Part shown: positions 34,560 to 44,788 of the stretch, piece after piece
How positions within the stretch are numbered: the stretch's first letter is position 1
How the letters are laid out: each line of letters opens with the position of its first letter
Assembly: GCA_963930655.1 (NCBI GenBank)
Contig: OZ005608.1
Span: 17,757,271 to 17,821,270 of the forward strand
Length of the DNA stretch: 64,000 nucleotides
DNA from: Myrica gale
Lineage: Eukaryota; Streptophyta; Magnoliopsida; Fagales; Myricaceae
Reading direction: 5' to 3'
Translations under genes and position numbers: made by a program
Notes under the pieces: generated by a model
Database searches by the model: none
The model's input: only the letters and a program-made list of their open reading frames with translations
Told to the model about the DNA's origin: nothing

Positions 34560-36035
34560 TATCTCGTGTAAATGTTGGTTTCTAGATGGAACTTTAATTG
34601 CTTGCTGATTTAAAATTAGTAATTAAAGATATTAGTTTGACTAAGTAAAAGTGTAAAGGTATTTATTTTGGAAATAAATTCAAGATAGGGATGTAATAAA
34701 ATATTAGGTTTTCTTGGAAATAAAATACAAGTCATGGATGTGATATAATACTAAGTCTTTGAAATAAAATATAAGAAATGTGATGACTGATTAGATTCCA
34801 TAGGAAATAATTTTGTAGAATTATTAAGGAATTTTACTGCACATGATAATGAAAAAGAACATGTTTAAAATAAAAATATGCATCAATGATATATTGGACA
34901 TGGTGTATGCATCCTTGATATTATGGGCATGGCATTGGCATCAATGATATAATGGACATGGTATGTGCATAGTATTTGCATCAATGAGATAATGGATATG
35001 ACATTTAAAAAAATGAAATATGCATCAATAGCATCTGCATCAACGAAATTTTTTTACAGTTAATTGGTGACGGTACCGATCACTGGGAAGTACAACCATC
35101 ACTACGGGGTAGTGGATGGCCCCGGGATAGAAGGCATAAAGGCCTTTACCGATCGTCCTAGGGCAACAAAATGCCTACGACTGTCCTAAAGTGCAAGGGA
35201 AATTGGACGCATAACCCTATCACTGGGGGTGAATTAGCGAACATCAAGAGCAAAGGTTTTTACAGACTTGAGCATAACATTCATATTGCATATGATTATA
35301 CTAGTATTATTTTGGAAACCTTAACTGTTTATTGAATATGTAAGTATTATATATGCTATTATTGTCATCACATGCCCGTTATCCCTTCTTACTGAGTCCT
35401 TAAGACTCACCTTGTTTTTTTGTTAATATTTGTTGTACTACTAAACAGATTATGACGATTTTTGAGTCCTTCATCACCCATGAGCTCCCTACCCATGTAC
35501 TAGTTATCCATGTTCGAGTCTTAGTCTCAGACGGCTTGGACGTTATTGTGGGCCACCAGCCCTACCTGATCCCGAAGGATCTGCCACCAGAATTCTCGTA
35601 CGAGAACGACCCACTGGGAGAGAACCACTCCAGCATAAACTGGGTAGACCTTACCCTATCTGACGATGAAGACTCATCTTAAGAGATGTTTTTCTTTTTC
35701 TTTTACTTGGTCTTGGCTTGCCTGTATATAAGCTTGAACAATAACGTTAGAAATAGTAATGGATATGTTGTCTTATTTTCTTTCGGTGTGCTATTTCTCT
35801 TATTTACGATTGAAGTGTGACTTGTTTTTCAAATATATCAGTGTTTTAAATTTTACTTGACTTCCATTTTCACCATACTTATGTTTACAAATCTTCCGTT
35901 GAATTTCTTTACTACGTATTAATCGTTATACACCCCAAGGATAATACTACAGTCTTGAGATCCGTACGATAAGGACGTGTCGTAATCTCGCCTTTTATGC
36001 ATCTATGTTACTACAAAGAGAGCTTAGAGACTAAT
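34560..36035 (+). mobile_element. Long LTR family R, copy 2 (5'-truncated)
   Basis: Colinear for about 1.4 kb with the reverse complement of 49,085-50,560. Shared features are gcttgctgattt, an array of gcatcaatgatataatggac-type words at 34,870-35,040, a block with gtagtggatg.cccc.gg, cctaaagtgca, the actgagtccttaagactcacc inverted repeat at 35,391-35,410, an acceptor-like aaacag, a small ORF, and the end block gtcttgaga.ccgta. The upstream ~1.8 kb seen in copy 3 is absent. Confidence 0.75.
35452..35682 (+). CDS. LTR-embedded small ORF, copy 2 (76 aa, SIM-like tail)
   Basis: Open from ATG at 35,452 to TAA at 35,680-35,682, starting three bases after an acceptor-like actaaacag. The protein reads HVLVIHVRVLVSDGLDV, then PYLIPKDLPPEFS, and ends WVDLTLSDDEDSS. 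The V-D-L-T core with a serine/aspartate-rich tail matches the consensus of SUMO-interacting motifs with a phosphorylatable acidic extension. No named family was recognised. This is the cleanest of the three copies. Whether it is expressed or merely a fossil coding exon of the element cannot be told from the sequence. Confidence 0.5.
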   Translation: MTIFESFITHELPTHVLVIHVRVLVSDGLDVIVGHQPYLIPKDLPPEFSYENDPLGENHSSINWVDLTLSDDEDSS

Positions 36036-36524
36036 ACAAGTACATGTATTGAGCTTGCTTTGGGCCATCATTCTTGGTGGTTGCAATAGATTATTTACCT
36101 CATTCCTCTCTCCGAATTAGTACTCCTTAACATAGTATCTTTTGGGAATTTGACATTTTAGTCTCTAGGTTTTACCACTTTTTGCAACTGAGTCCTTCAT
36201 ATTCAAAAGGAGGAACAATAGGGTTAGCGTGGATTTGTGTTTCTTGGTGGATTGCTAAGTAAAGAAAATAAGGGTGGGGAAAATTTCCAGTCTCGGCCTA
36301 TTCTGGTATCGGAACCGGATACTATTTTCATGGTTTTTCGGAACCGAAAATTTCAGGTTTCGGAATTTTTTTAAAAAAAAATTCAGGGGCCCTGGTGACC
36401 TGGTCAAAACGACCCAGGTCACTTAAATGAAGGAATCCTTCCTTCTCGAAAGACTCCTTCGTTTATTTAATTTGAGAAGACACCTCCAACCCTCCCTGCC
36501 GCTGCTCTGTTCCCTCCTGAAACC

Positions 36525-36549
36525 TTTCTCTCTCTCTCTCTCTCTCTCG
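36525..36549. repeat. CT dinucleotide microsatellite
   Basis: An uninterrupted run of about twelve CT units. It is a simple-sequence repeat only. Confidence 0.9.
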
Positions 36550-36750
36550 TGATGCTGTTTCCCAAAATCTCCCTGCCGCAATCCATTTTTCCTGTTATGA
36601 TGTATAACATGAAAAAAAGGCAAAATTTCCGGTCCAAAAAATCTGGGCATATGGGCCCACTATTAGAACCAAAATTTTTAAATTTCGTTTCCAAAAATTC
36701 TAGTTTCATTCCAGAGTTCTTCTGAAACACTCCATAATGGAAATAAGGTT

Positions 36751-37901
36751 TGAAATTCCTAGGATTAAGGCAACCTGAAGGTGAATTAGGTTTCCAAACT
36801 TTTTTAGTTTTCACCCCCAAAATCATGTTTGCAAAGTATAGTATAATTTAACACCAGTATTAAGCAAATATTGATGCAACAAGTAAATAAATTATAAATC
36901 TAAAGAGTAGGGTTAGAGAAGTAAACACAAGATTTTTAGGTGGTTCAGCAAACTCGCCTACATCCACCCCAAAAGCTCCTTTACAAGCCTTGAAGTTTTC
37001 TTACTATCTTCCAAATAGTGTACACTCTAGCTTCCAGGTGTTAGAGAACCTTACAAGTGTATTCTCGGGCTTAACACTCACAACCCAAGTTTTTTTACCC
37101 TCTAAGGCCTAAACTTCTTCTTCAGTGAACAACCTCACTAAATGAATCACCTTTTTTGAATAAGAAGATACAAGTATATAACTCTCTTAAAGAGTGGATA
37201 AGAAAATGGAAAGTTGTATCTCTTTTACTTTACACAATGACAAGGATATGAAAGTGTAATTCGTGTGAATGATATGAGAAATATGAATAAGAAGATTCTT
37301 AATCTTTCTTAAGATATAGAAATGACATATGGTCATCCTCTATCATTTTGAAACCTTAAGAAGGTCCTTATATAGGTCACATATTAAAACTAGATATTTC
37401 TAGCCGTTGGGGGTAGATCTGACAATTTTACGTTGTATCGGTCAACCACTATCATGAACTAATTGACTCCTTCAACTAGTCGTTGCCCAACAATCATACA
37501 ATTTGAATGCTGTAAATTTTTGACATACGCCCTCAGTTGACTGTTTCATGTAGAGGTCAACCGCACAGAGACTGTTATAACACTGTTCATCATCCGCTAT
37601 AATTAAAAAGCCCGCTTTTGATATTTTTGAAATATTAAACATGTGATAAGAAGATTATTCACGGTTTGGAAGATATGTGAGTGTATGATTCAAATCCTTG
37701 TCAAAAGTGAAACTAAGAGTTACAAGGTTATACTCTTTGGTCTTGAATCTTCACTTTTAAGCTTGTTGCTTCTTCTTGATCTTCAATCTTCTATTCTTTG
37801 GCTCTTTGATAAAAATTATTTTGTCTTTGAAGATGTTATTTTTATAAACTTAATCTATTTTTTTAAATAATCAAAATATTGATTGTGAACAAAAGCCAAC
37901 A
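36751..37901 (-). mobile_element. Solo LTR, Ty1/copia family L1, copy B
   Basis: Read on the minus strand it starts TGTTGGC at 37,901 and ends ...CCTAGGAATTTCA at 36,751: 1,151 bp bounded by TG and CA. Flanking pentamers are aggtt (36,746-36,750) and agggt (37,902-37,906), a 4-of-5 match fitting an old 5-bp target duplication. No internal region is attached, so it is a solo LTR formed by LTR-LTR recombination. It is colinear with copies A and C. Confidence 0.75.
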
Positions 37902-37969
37902 AGGGTTCCGATGGGTACTGGAGCCGAAATGGGTCATTCCGATTTTATCCGTTCCGATACCCATCCTTA

Positions 37970-39171
37970 GAAAAAAAGGAAGATAAAAATGTATTACTGG
38001 ACATAAGGTTTATTGTTTGAAGTACCTATCTTGTTCGAAGTGCACGAGCAGAAAAGTCGGAAGGTATGGACGGACCCATCTTGCTTTCAAAATAAAAGTG
38101 GGTCAGTGTTGTCGGTATTTTGGGTGTACCCATCTTATTCTAGTGTTCTTTTGTGATGACTGCAAGTTATTTTGGCTTGTGGTTTGTGGCATGAGGTTCG
38201 GTGCCTTTTAATGTAGTGTGTACCGTTGGTTTGGTGTTGTTGTAATGTTAGAAAAAACCAACACGTTTTTGTATTCTTTTGTAATTGTCGAATACAATAA
38301 CTTGTGATACCTATGTTTTGGATTCATTCGATTCATTTAATATTTGGATGCACATGCATTATTTTTTTTCTTTATTGCTTACTTGTGGTCCCTTTGAGAA
38401 AGTGGCACCATCCTTTTCAAAGTACCTTTTGAACCATCTACACATTTGCTTAGTTGTTAGATTCATTTATATTGATACTCAAACGTTGTTGTTGACAGAA
38501 ACCTACTCGAATAAATAAAGATGGCTTTAAATGTTTTGCTTTCTTATGATATTTTTATAATTAAATTATGTATATAAATTTCATCCTTGATTGATTAGTC
38601 AATTTTGAAACTCGTCATATAAACTTCGAGAATTGATCCTAAAGGAAATTTGACAAGTTGTTAGAATTGAAAAGGAATTTATTATGTTAACATTAGTTCT
38701 TTGCTTAGCAATGACTGAATTATTTTTCAGAATTGATCCTTCTATACACTGTAGATAGTTATTTCCATTTGCTGAAAAAAGTTCAAAGGCAACTACTTGT
38801 ATTTTTATGTATTTATGTTCTAATATATATGTTCTTATTATTTCAAAGATGATTGCTTCTTTTCTTCCCTTATTTGCAATTTTGCCCGAAATTTGTAAGA
38901 TATTATTTTGAAATATGTTGCATGTTCTAGTGTAATGTTGATGATTTGTATGATAAGAACAATTGGTAGCTTTTAGTGATTATATGGACTTGGCCTTTGA
39001 CATGAGAAATGCAATCTAACATATATGTATTTCAAATATGAAAATGAGGATTAACTATTTGTATGATATTATTAGAAATATCATTTTCTTTTGATATAAA
39101 TTGAGTACATCATTTATCTATACTGCATGCACTCATTATGTTTATTATGAGTACATCATTTATTATACAGT
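37970..39171. other. No recognisable gene
   Basis: AT-rich DNA. Short ORFs occur, but none resembles a known family. The right part is probably the 5' flank or terminal region of the Mutator-like element that follows. Confidence 0.4.
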
Positions 39172-39236
39172 GTGCATCATATAAATCTAGTACATCAGTT
39201 TAGTATCTGCATACAAATTAAGTTTCCTTTGGTTAT

Positions 39237-41494
39237 AGGTGTGCTGATAGTGGTCTATCACGAAGGTACTTTTCTAGGGGGTCGGGGTCAGGGTCAGCTT
39301 TATGTTGATTACATCTCAGTGGGAGAAATTGACAGCGTCGTCGCTGCTCTTGGCTATCCACAAAGGGTGAACTTTGGTACACGTATGACGATGAAGGGTG
39401 ACATTTTCACTAAAATGTTTAAGAGCGACAAAGATGTAATCAACATGATCAACAACTCCCGATATGAGAAGAGGAAGGTTCTAAACATCTTACTGGACCA
39501 TGCCATTGATGAGGCAGAGTTGCTTGATATTGATCCTGATTTGACAAAAGTTGGAGTTGGACCATCAACATATAGGAGTTGTGATAGTGACGAGGACATT
39601 ATTGGGGAACCAGAGTTTGAAGAAGGAAGGGGTCTTGGAGATAAGGAGAGTGGTGAGAAGGAGAAGGGAGCAGACGTAGTGGTGGGAAAGGTGGTAAAGG
39701 TGGGAGGGGTGATGAAAATAACGAAGGTGAAGAAGATGATAAGGGGTTCAATTATGGGACTGATTTGAGTGACTTCTCTAGGAAGGATGTTGATGAATCT
39801 GAGGCATATGTAGAGATTAGGAGTCCAAAGGGTGCACAGCAAGATACACAATCTAATGTTGATTGGTTTGGGGCCTTTCCAAGAATCTCGAGCTGTGAGG
39901 AAGGTGAAGGTGTTGAGTCTAAGTATGAGGACTATGAAGAGTTTAGAAGTTTGGAAGTATCTGACAGTAATGAGGCCCCTTATGGGAGGACGTATGAAGG
40001 GTTTAATGAGAAAGTTGATATGTGGAGGGATGTTACACTTTATAAAAGACTAATTTTTCCTAATACGAAGGTCTTACGGAAGGCATAAGGAAATATGGTG
40101 TTCAAAAATACTTTGACTACTTGTTTTGAAGAATGATAAGATCAAGGTGCAAGTCCATTGCATGGAGGATGGATGTGATTTCTACATCTTTGCAGCGAAG
40201 ATGAGGAACTATGATGGGATCCAAATCAAGTCCTTCATTTCTGAGCACAACTGTGGGGCACACTATGAAAATACAAAGTGCAATGTAGAATTATTGGCAC
40301 AACACTATCTATCAAACTTCAAATATCAGCCTATCTAGTCTGTAGCTGCAATGATGGGTCAGATTCGCCGAGACTTAACATTAAAGTGCCTTTACACCGT
40401 TGTTACCGTTCTAAATGGTTGGCATGTAGGATGGTCCATAGGAACCAAAGTGAACAGTTCAAATTCACTGAAAGGTACGCCTTAACATTGCAGAGGTGGA
40501 ATCCAAGCACTAGTGTGGTCCTTAGCAAATATGAGGATCACTTCAAGCAGCTGTACATTTGCCTGAAGGTGTGTCAGGATGCGTTCAGACATTGTAGGCC
40601 CTTTATTTGTGTTGACGGATGCCATTTGAAAGGCCAATTTGGAGACCAATTATTGTGTGCTATCTGAATAGATGGGAACAACAATATATTCCCGATTGCA
40701 TATGCGATAGTAGAAGCGGAGACTCGGGATTACTGGAGTTGGTTTATGGGTTTGTTGTTTGGTGATATTGGAGACACTCATGATCATCGTTGGACATTCA
40801 TGAGCTATAGGCAGAAGGTACTTAACTTATCTCTATCATGTGTTTTTTTTCTCTATCATGTGTTTTGATGTTGCTTATCTCTAAACATATTATTGGCAAC
40901 GTATGTTACTAAGCATATTTTTTGGTCTTTTGCAGGGCATGAGACTCACATTTGAAAATGAGTACCTTGAGATGGCTCATACACGTTGTTTACGCCACAT
41001 CCATGCAAACTTGAAGTCTAAAAGATTTGAGAGGAAGGTGTTCAAGGATTCGTTGTGGCAGGCTGCAACTTCAACAAATCACACTGATTTCGAGGGTGTA
41101 ATGAAGGGAGTCGAGTTAAGTAGCCCAAGTATGCATAAGGAACTTAGAGAGATTGATCTAGCTCTATCGTCAAGAAATGCTGTCAGTTTTGGGTGGCAAA
41201 ACTAACATGTTATAGAATAACATTCCAAAATCATTCAATGCATGGATAAAAGATGCACATGACAAGCCCATAATCATAATACTTGAGATGATTCAATGAC
41301 AGCGACTCGTGAGGTTTCAAGGATGCACTCCGAGAAAAGAAAAATGCGTTGTGTCCTAAAATATTAAAGCAACTAGAGAAGATAAAGAGTTACGCTCGAT
41401 TTTGTGTATGTCAATGGCAGAGCGGTATTAAGTTTGATGTAGACCATCCATACAGACCTCAACGAGTTATTGATTTGAACGCCTTGACATCCTC
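39237..41494 (+). pseudogene. Mutator-like (MULE) transposase pseudogene
   Basis: Plus-strand relic of a MuDR-type transposase. The N-terminal part (39,300-39,480) carries YVDYISVGEIDSVVAALGYP and SDKDVINMI, followed by an acidic region. The mid part at about 40,560-40,760 carries the catalytic-core phrases RPFICVDGCHLKGQFG (first Asp) and IFPIAYAIVEAETRDYW (Glu-containing helix). After an apparent intron (about 40,816-40,935, gt...ttgcag) come FENEYLEMAHTRCLRHIHANL and KDSLWQAA, and near 41,350-41,480 a C-terminal segment. Several stops and frameshifts make it inactive. Its 3' end is cut off by the copia LTR at 41,495. Confidence 0.8.
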
Positions 41495-42590
41495 TGTAAT
41501 TCCTTGGACTAAGGCAACCCAAGAGGGGGGTGAATTGAGTTTCCAAAATTTTTCGATTTTAACCGCCAAAATCGTGTTTGCAAAGTAAAGGATAATTTAG
41601 CACAAGTATTTAAGCAAGTATTGATGCGATAAGTAAATAAGTTTTAAATGTAAAGAGTAGGGTTAAAGAAGCAAACACAAGATTTTTAGGTGGTTTGGCA
41701 AACCCGCCTACATCCACCCCTCAAGCTTCTTTCAAAGCCTTGAGGTTTTCCCACTATTTTCCAAATAGTGTACACTCTAGCTTCCGGGTGCTAGAGAACC
41801 TTACAAGTCCTATCTTAAGCCCAACACGCACAACCCAAGTGGTTTTTCGAGCGCACCACTCACAACCTAACTAAGCTTGAGATACATCATCTCTAAGCTT
41901 CTTCTTTAGTGAACAACCTCACTAAAGGAATCACTTCTCTTGAATAGGAAGATACAAGAATTAAACTCTCCCAAAGAGTGGATAAGAAAATGGAAAACTA
42001 TCTTTTGATTCACACAATGACAAGGATGTGAAGACGTAATTTGTGTGAATGATATGAGAAATATGAATAAGAATGTTTAAGATCTTTCTCAAACTATAGA
42101 AATGATATGTGGTCGTTCTCTATCCTTTTGAGAGGTTAAGAAGGTCCTTATATAGGCCATAGATAAAAACTAGCCACTTCTAGCCGTTACGGGTCGATCT
42201 AACAATTTTACAGTTGTACTGGTTGACCACTTCAACTAGTCGTTGCCCAACGGTCATAAAATTTGAATGCTGTCAAAATTTTGTCTTACGCGCCCAGTCG
42301 ACCGCTTCATTTAGAGGTCGAATGCTCATAGACCGCCATAACACTTTTCATCATCCCTATAATTAGAAAACTCATTTTTGACATTTTTGGAATCACAAAT
42401 TCAAAAATCAACTTTCCAAAAGTATAACTAAGGCTTGAGAGTTTATATAGGGATGATTTGAAAACACTTAAGGTGCATTTTGGTTATCAAATTTGTGATA
42501 AAAAGATTATGCACGATTTAAAAGATATGCAAGTGTATGATTCAAAACCTTGTCGAAAGTGAAACTAAGAGTTATAAAGTTATAGCCTAT
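41495..42590 (-). mobile_element. Ty1/copia LTR, family L1, copy C (5'-truncated)
   Basis: Minus-strand copy ending ...CCAAGGAATTACA at 41,495, inserted directly into the 3' part of the MULE transposase relic. It is colinear with copy B, including the caattcaccccc, tttgccaaaccacc and cttccgggtgctagag blocks. The expected TGTTGGC start is missing: homology stops at about 42,590, where a LINE-related fragment begins. Confidence 0.75.
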
Positions 42591-42780
42591 GGTCTTGATT
42601 TCCAGCAACCGTCAACAACTTCTCAATGAAATTCACCATCCACAATGTCCAATATTTGCCAAGAAAAATCAAGTTGAAAGACTTCCGGCTGCATTCCGAC
42701 AACTTGAAAACACCCCTTCCATTCATCGGGACATGAAACTCCTTCACCTCAAAATTAAATCTTAGAAAAAATGCCATCAT
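42590..42780 (-). pseudogene. Fragment of the LINE-associated ORF seen at 61.4 kb
   Basis: A 66-codon minus-strand ORF starting at 42,780 shares the layout of the first ~60 residues of the 569-aa protein at 61,357. Both start M.FF, then E.K.F, then LSE.SRKS, then a W-containing segment, and both reach GN.D. The match ends exactly where the copia LTR homology begins (about 42,590). It is therefore a truncated relic of the same transposon-borne protein family, clearly diverged from the later copy. It has no function by itself. Confidence 0.65.
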
Positions 42781-42876
42781 AACTAATGAGACGGAAACAA
42801 ACTAACATAAAGTGAAAGAAAACACCCAGTCTACAGGAAAAGGAAAGCCCATGCTAACTAGGATATTCTGAAGGAC

Positions 42877-43869
42877 ATGACCACTAATATGAAGAAGAGA
42901 TTTGAAGATATGACGAATATGCTCGGTGTTCATACAGAGTGTTTCGAGACTCTTGATAAGGATATGAGGTGTCTTATGCATCAAGTCAGCAACAACATCC
43001 ATGTGGCTAATAATTTGATTCATAATATTGTTGATGAGTTCACCACTATTTCTGCTAATCTTCTTTCTTTTGTGAAATCATCAACTGAGGATGTTGTAAA
43101 GGTCACAGAGGTGCATATGAAAGCTGATAGAACTTTTCGGTCTCATGTAATGTAATGGACATATTGGTTCTCCACAACTTGGATGGACTGGCTGAAGATG
43201 TTTGAAATTTAGTATCTTCCTCCTATCAAGAAATCCAAACCTTTTACCTCCACTACATAGACTCCACCTAAATAGCCAACTGCTATTACCCTCCCCTTAT
43301 CCTATTTTTGATGATGCCAAAAGGGGAGAGATTGGAAGAATTATGTGAAGAAGTTTATAAGTATTATGTTGTCTTCCTAGCTCTTAAAGAGAACATTTCA
43401 TTTTGATGATTGTCTGATCACTTGACTTGCCTTATATATGCATATCTCTGATATTTATTTCTCTCCAATGGATTATTTGGTTATACTCATATTTGTTGAT
43501 TATCTCATTGGTATCTATAAGGATTTGAGAAGTGCTTATATTTTTGCACTTCATTGAGGAAAATTGAGATTTGCTTTTCAAGTAGTATTCATAACTTTCT
43601 ATTGGTATCAATATGAAGTCTTGTGTTCTGATTGAAATTGAAAGTTTGGGAAGTTGGGAGGAAGCTTATAGAAGTGTTCTTTTGTGTTTTCAAATTTTGG
43701 AAAAGCTCCCTTTACAAAGGAAACTCTTGCAAATTTTTTGTAAAATTCTAAAGTCCTTTTTGCTAAAAATGTCATGAAAAACTCCTGTTTGTTCTCAGGG
43801 GGAGCATTTCTATTTGTTAGCAAATTGTTGTTTTTAATATGGTTTTGTCATCATCAAAAAGGGGGAGAT
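42877..43869 (+). pseudogene. 3' end of a SIRE/Maximus-like copia element (env-like ORF, PPT)
   Basis: The ORF 42,877-43,155 is predicted helical (MTTNMKKRFEDMTNML and following) and is followed, in a broken frame, by a phrase equivalent to FDDAKRGR near 43,300. Such a third ORF after pol is characteristic of SIRE/Maximus copia elements. About 500 bases later a polypurine tract (aaaaagggggagatt, 43,856-43,870) lies directly against the TGTTAGCCC start of the LTR at 43,870. Gag and pol are missing. I place it by architecture, not by sequence search. Confidence 0.6.
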
Positions 43870-44160
43870 TGTTAGCCCAAGGTTGTTTTACATACAATCT
43901 ATAAATGATTTTGATGATAACAAAATATTCTAAGTTTCAAAGACTTATAGATTTTACATTGTCAATCCACAATTTTCAAGTTATATTTCAAAGGATTGAG
44001 GTAATTCCTCAAATTATTTTTAAGTGGACTTGAACACCATTACACAAGTTGATAAGATCAATTTTTCATATTGTAGGTGTTTAAAGAAGAAATGGAATGG
44101 TTTGGATGCTTTAAAGTTGAAATTTGAGTAGTTGCTGACAAAGAACAAATTTTTCTGACT

Positions 44161-44428
44161 AAGTGTTGGAAGTGTCGACACATTGGACCATAGTGTCGAC
44201 ACATTGAACTACTACCCGAGAGTTTTGGTTTTCTGGCATTCAAAGTGATTTTTTGACTAAGTGTTGGAAGTGTCGACACATTGGACCATAGTGTCGACAC
44301 ATTGAACTACTACCCGAGAGTTTTGGTTTTCTGGCATTCAAAGTGATTTTTTGACTAAGTGTTGGAAGTGTCATAGTGTCGACACATTTGACCATAGTGT
44401 CGACACATTGAACTAACACCCGAGAGTC
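44161..44428. repeat. Three tandem ~98-bp units with GTGTCGACAC palindromes
   Basis: Units begin aagtgttggaagtg at 44,161, 44,259 and 44,357; the spacing is exactly 98 bases. Each unit carries two copies of the 10-bp palindrome gtgtcgacac (the third begins with a slightly altered copy). They lie in the U3 part of the L2 LTR, where promoter and enhancer sequences are expected. Confidence 0.92.
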
Positions 44429-44788
44429 TATTTCCAGACCAAGTTTAATGTGTCTGCACATGCAATCAATGTGTCGACACATTGTGCTATTTTGCAGAAA
44501 ATATGGAAACGACGCTAGCTCTTTCCAAAATTGTTCAAATGTCTTATAAACCCCTCCAACGGCTCTCTAACTTTACAAGAAGACCCTTAATGATCGTTGA
44601 AGACCTAGTATTTCCAGACCAAGTTTAATGTGTCTGCACATGCAATCAATGTGTCGACACATTGTGCTATTTTGCAGAAAATATGGAAACGACGCCAGCT
44701 CTTTCCAAAATTGTTCAAATGTCTTATAAACCCCTCCAACGGCTCTCTAACTTTACAAGAAGACCCTTAATGATCGTTGAAGACCTAG
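44429..44788. repeat. Tandem duplication, two 180-bp units
   Basis: 44,429-44,608 and 44,609-44,788 are identical except for at least one substitution (gacgctagct versus gacgccagct). Each contains one gtgtcgacac palindrome. The near identity points to a recent duplication within the LTR. Confidence 0.93.

Larger units (their letters stand above)
36269..37969. mobile_element. hAT-like non-autonomous element split by an LTR
   Basis: The left end taagggtgggg (36,269) and right end acccatcctta (37,969) are imperfect inverted repeats. Similar text (tctggtatcggaaccgga on the left; gttccgatgggtactgg and ttccgataccc on the right) lies on both sides of the solo LTR at 36,751-37,901, indicating one older element of about 550 bp interrupted by it. 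Flanking A-rich duplications are only approximate. The interior holds a CT microsatellite at 36,525-36,548. No transposase is encoded. Confidence 0.5.

Noticed and set aside
34870..35040. gcatcaatgatataatggac repeats as an independent satellite
   Set aside because: The same words occur at the corresponding place in the LTR copy at 50.2-50.3 kb, so they are part of the long LTR family.
36467..36826. A 119-codon minus-strand ORF near 36.5 kb
   Set aside because: It runs across the boundary between the hAT-like element and the solo LTR and includes the CT microsatellite translated as an R/E run, so it is not a gene.
39354..39851. A 165-codon minus-strand ORF overlapping the MULE relic
   Set aside because: It is the antisense shadow of the MULE N-terminal and acidic region, whose plus strand matches the transposase family. 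The serine/proline-rich product is a by-product of the GAG/GAA-rich sense strand.
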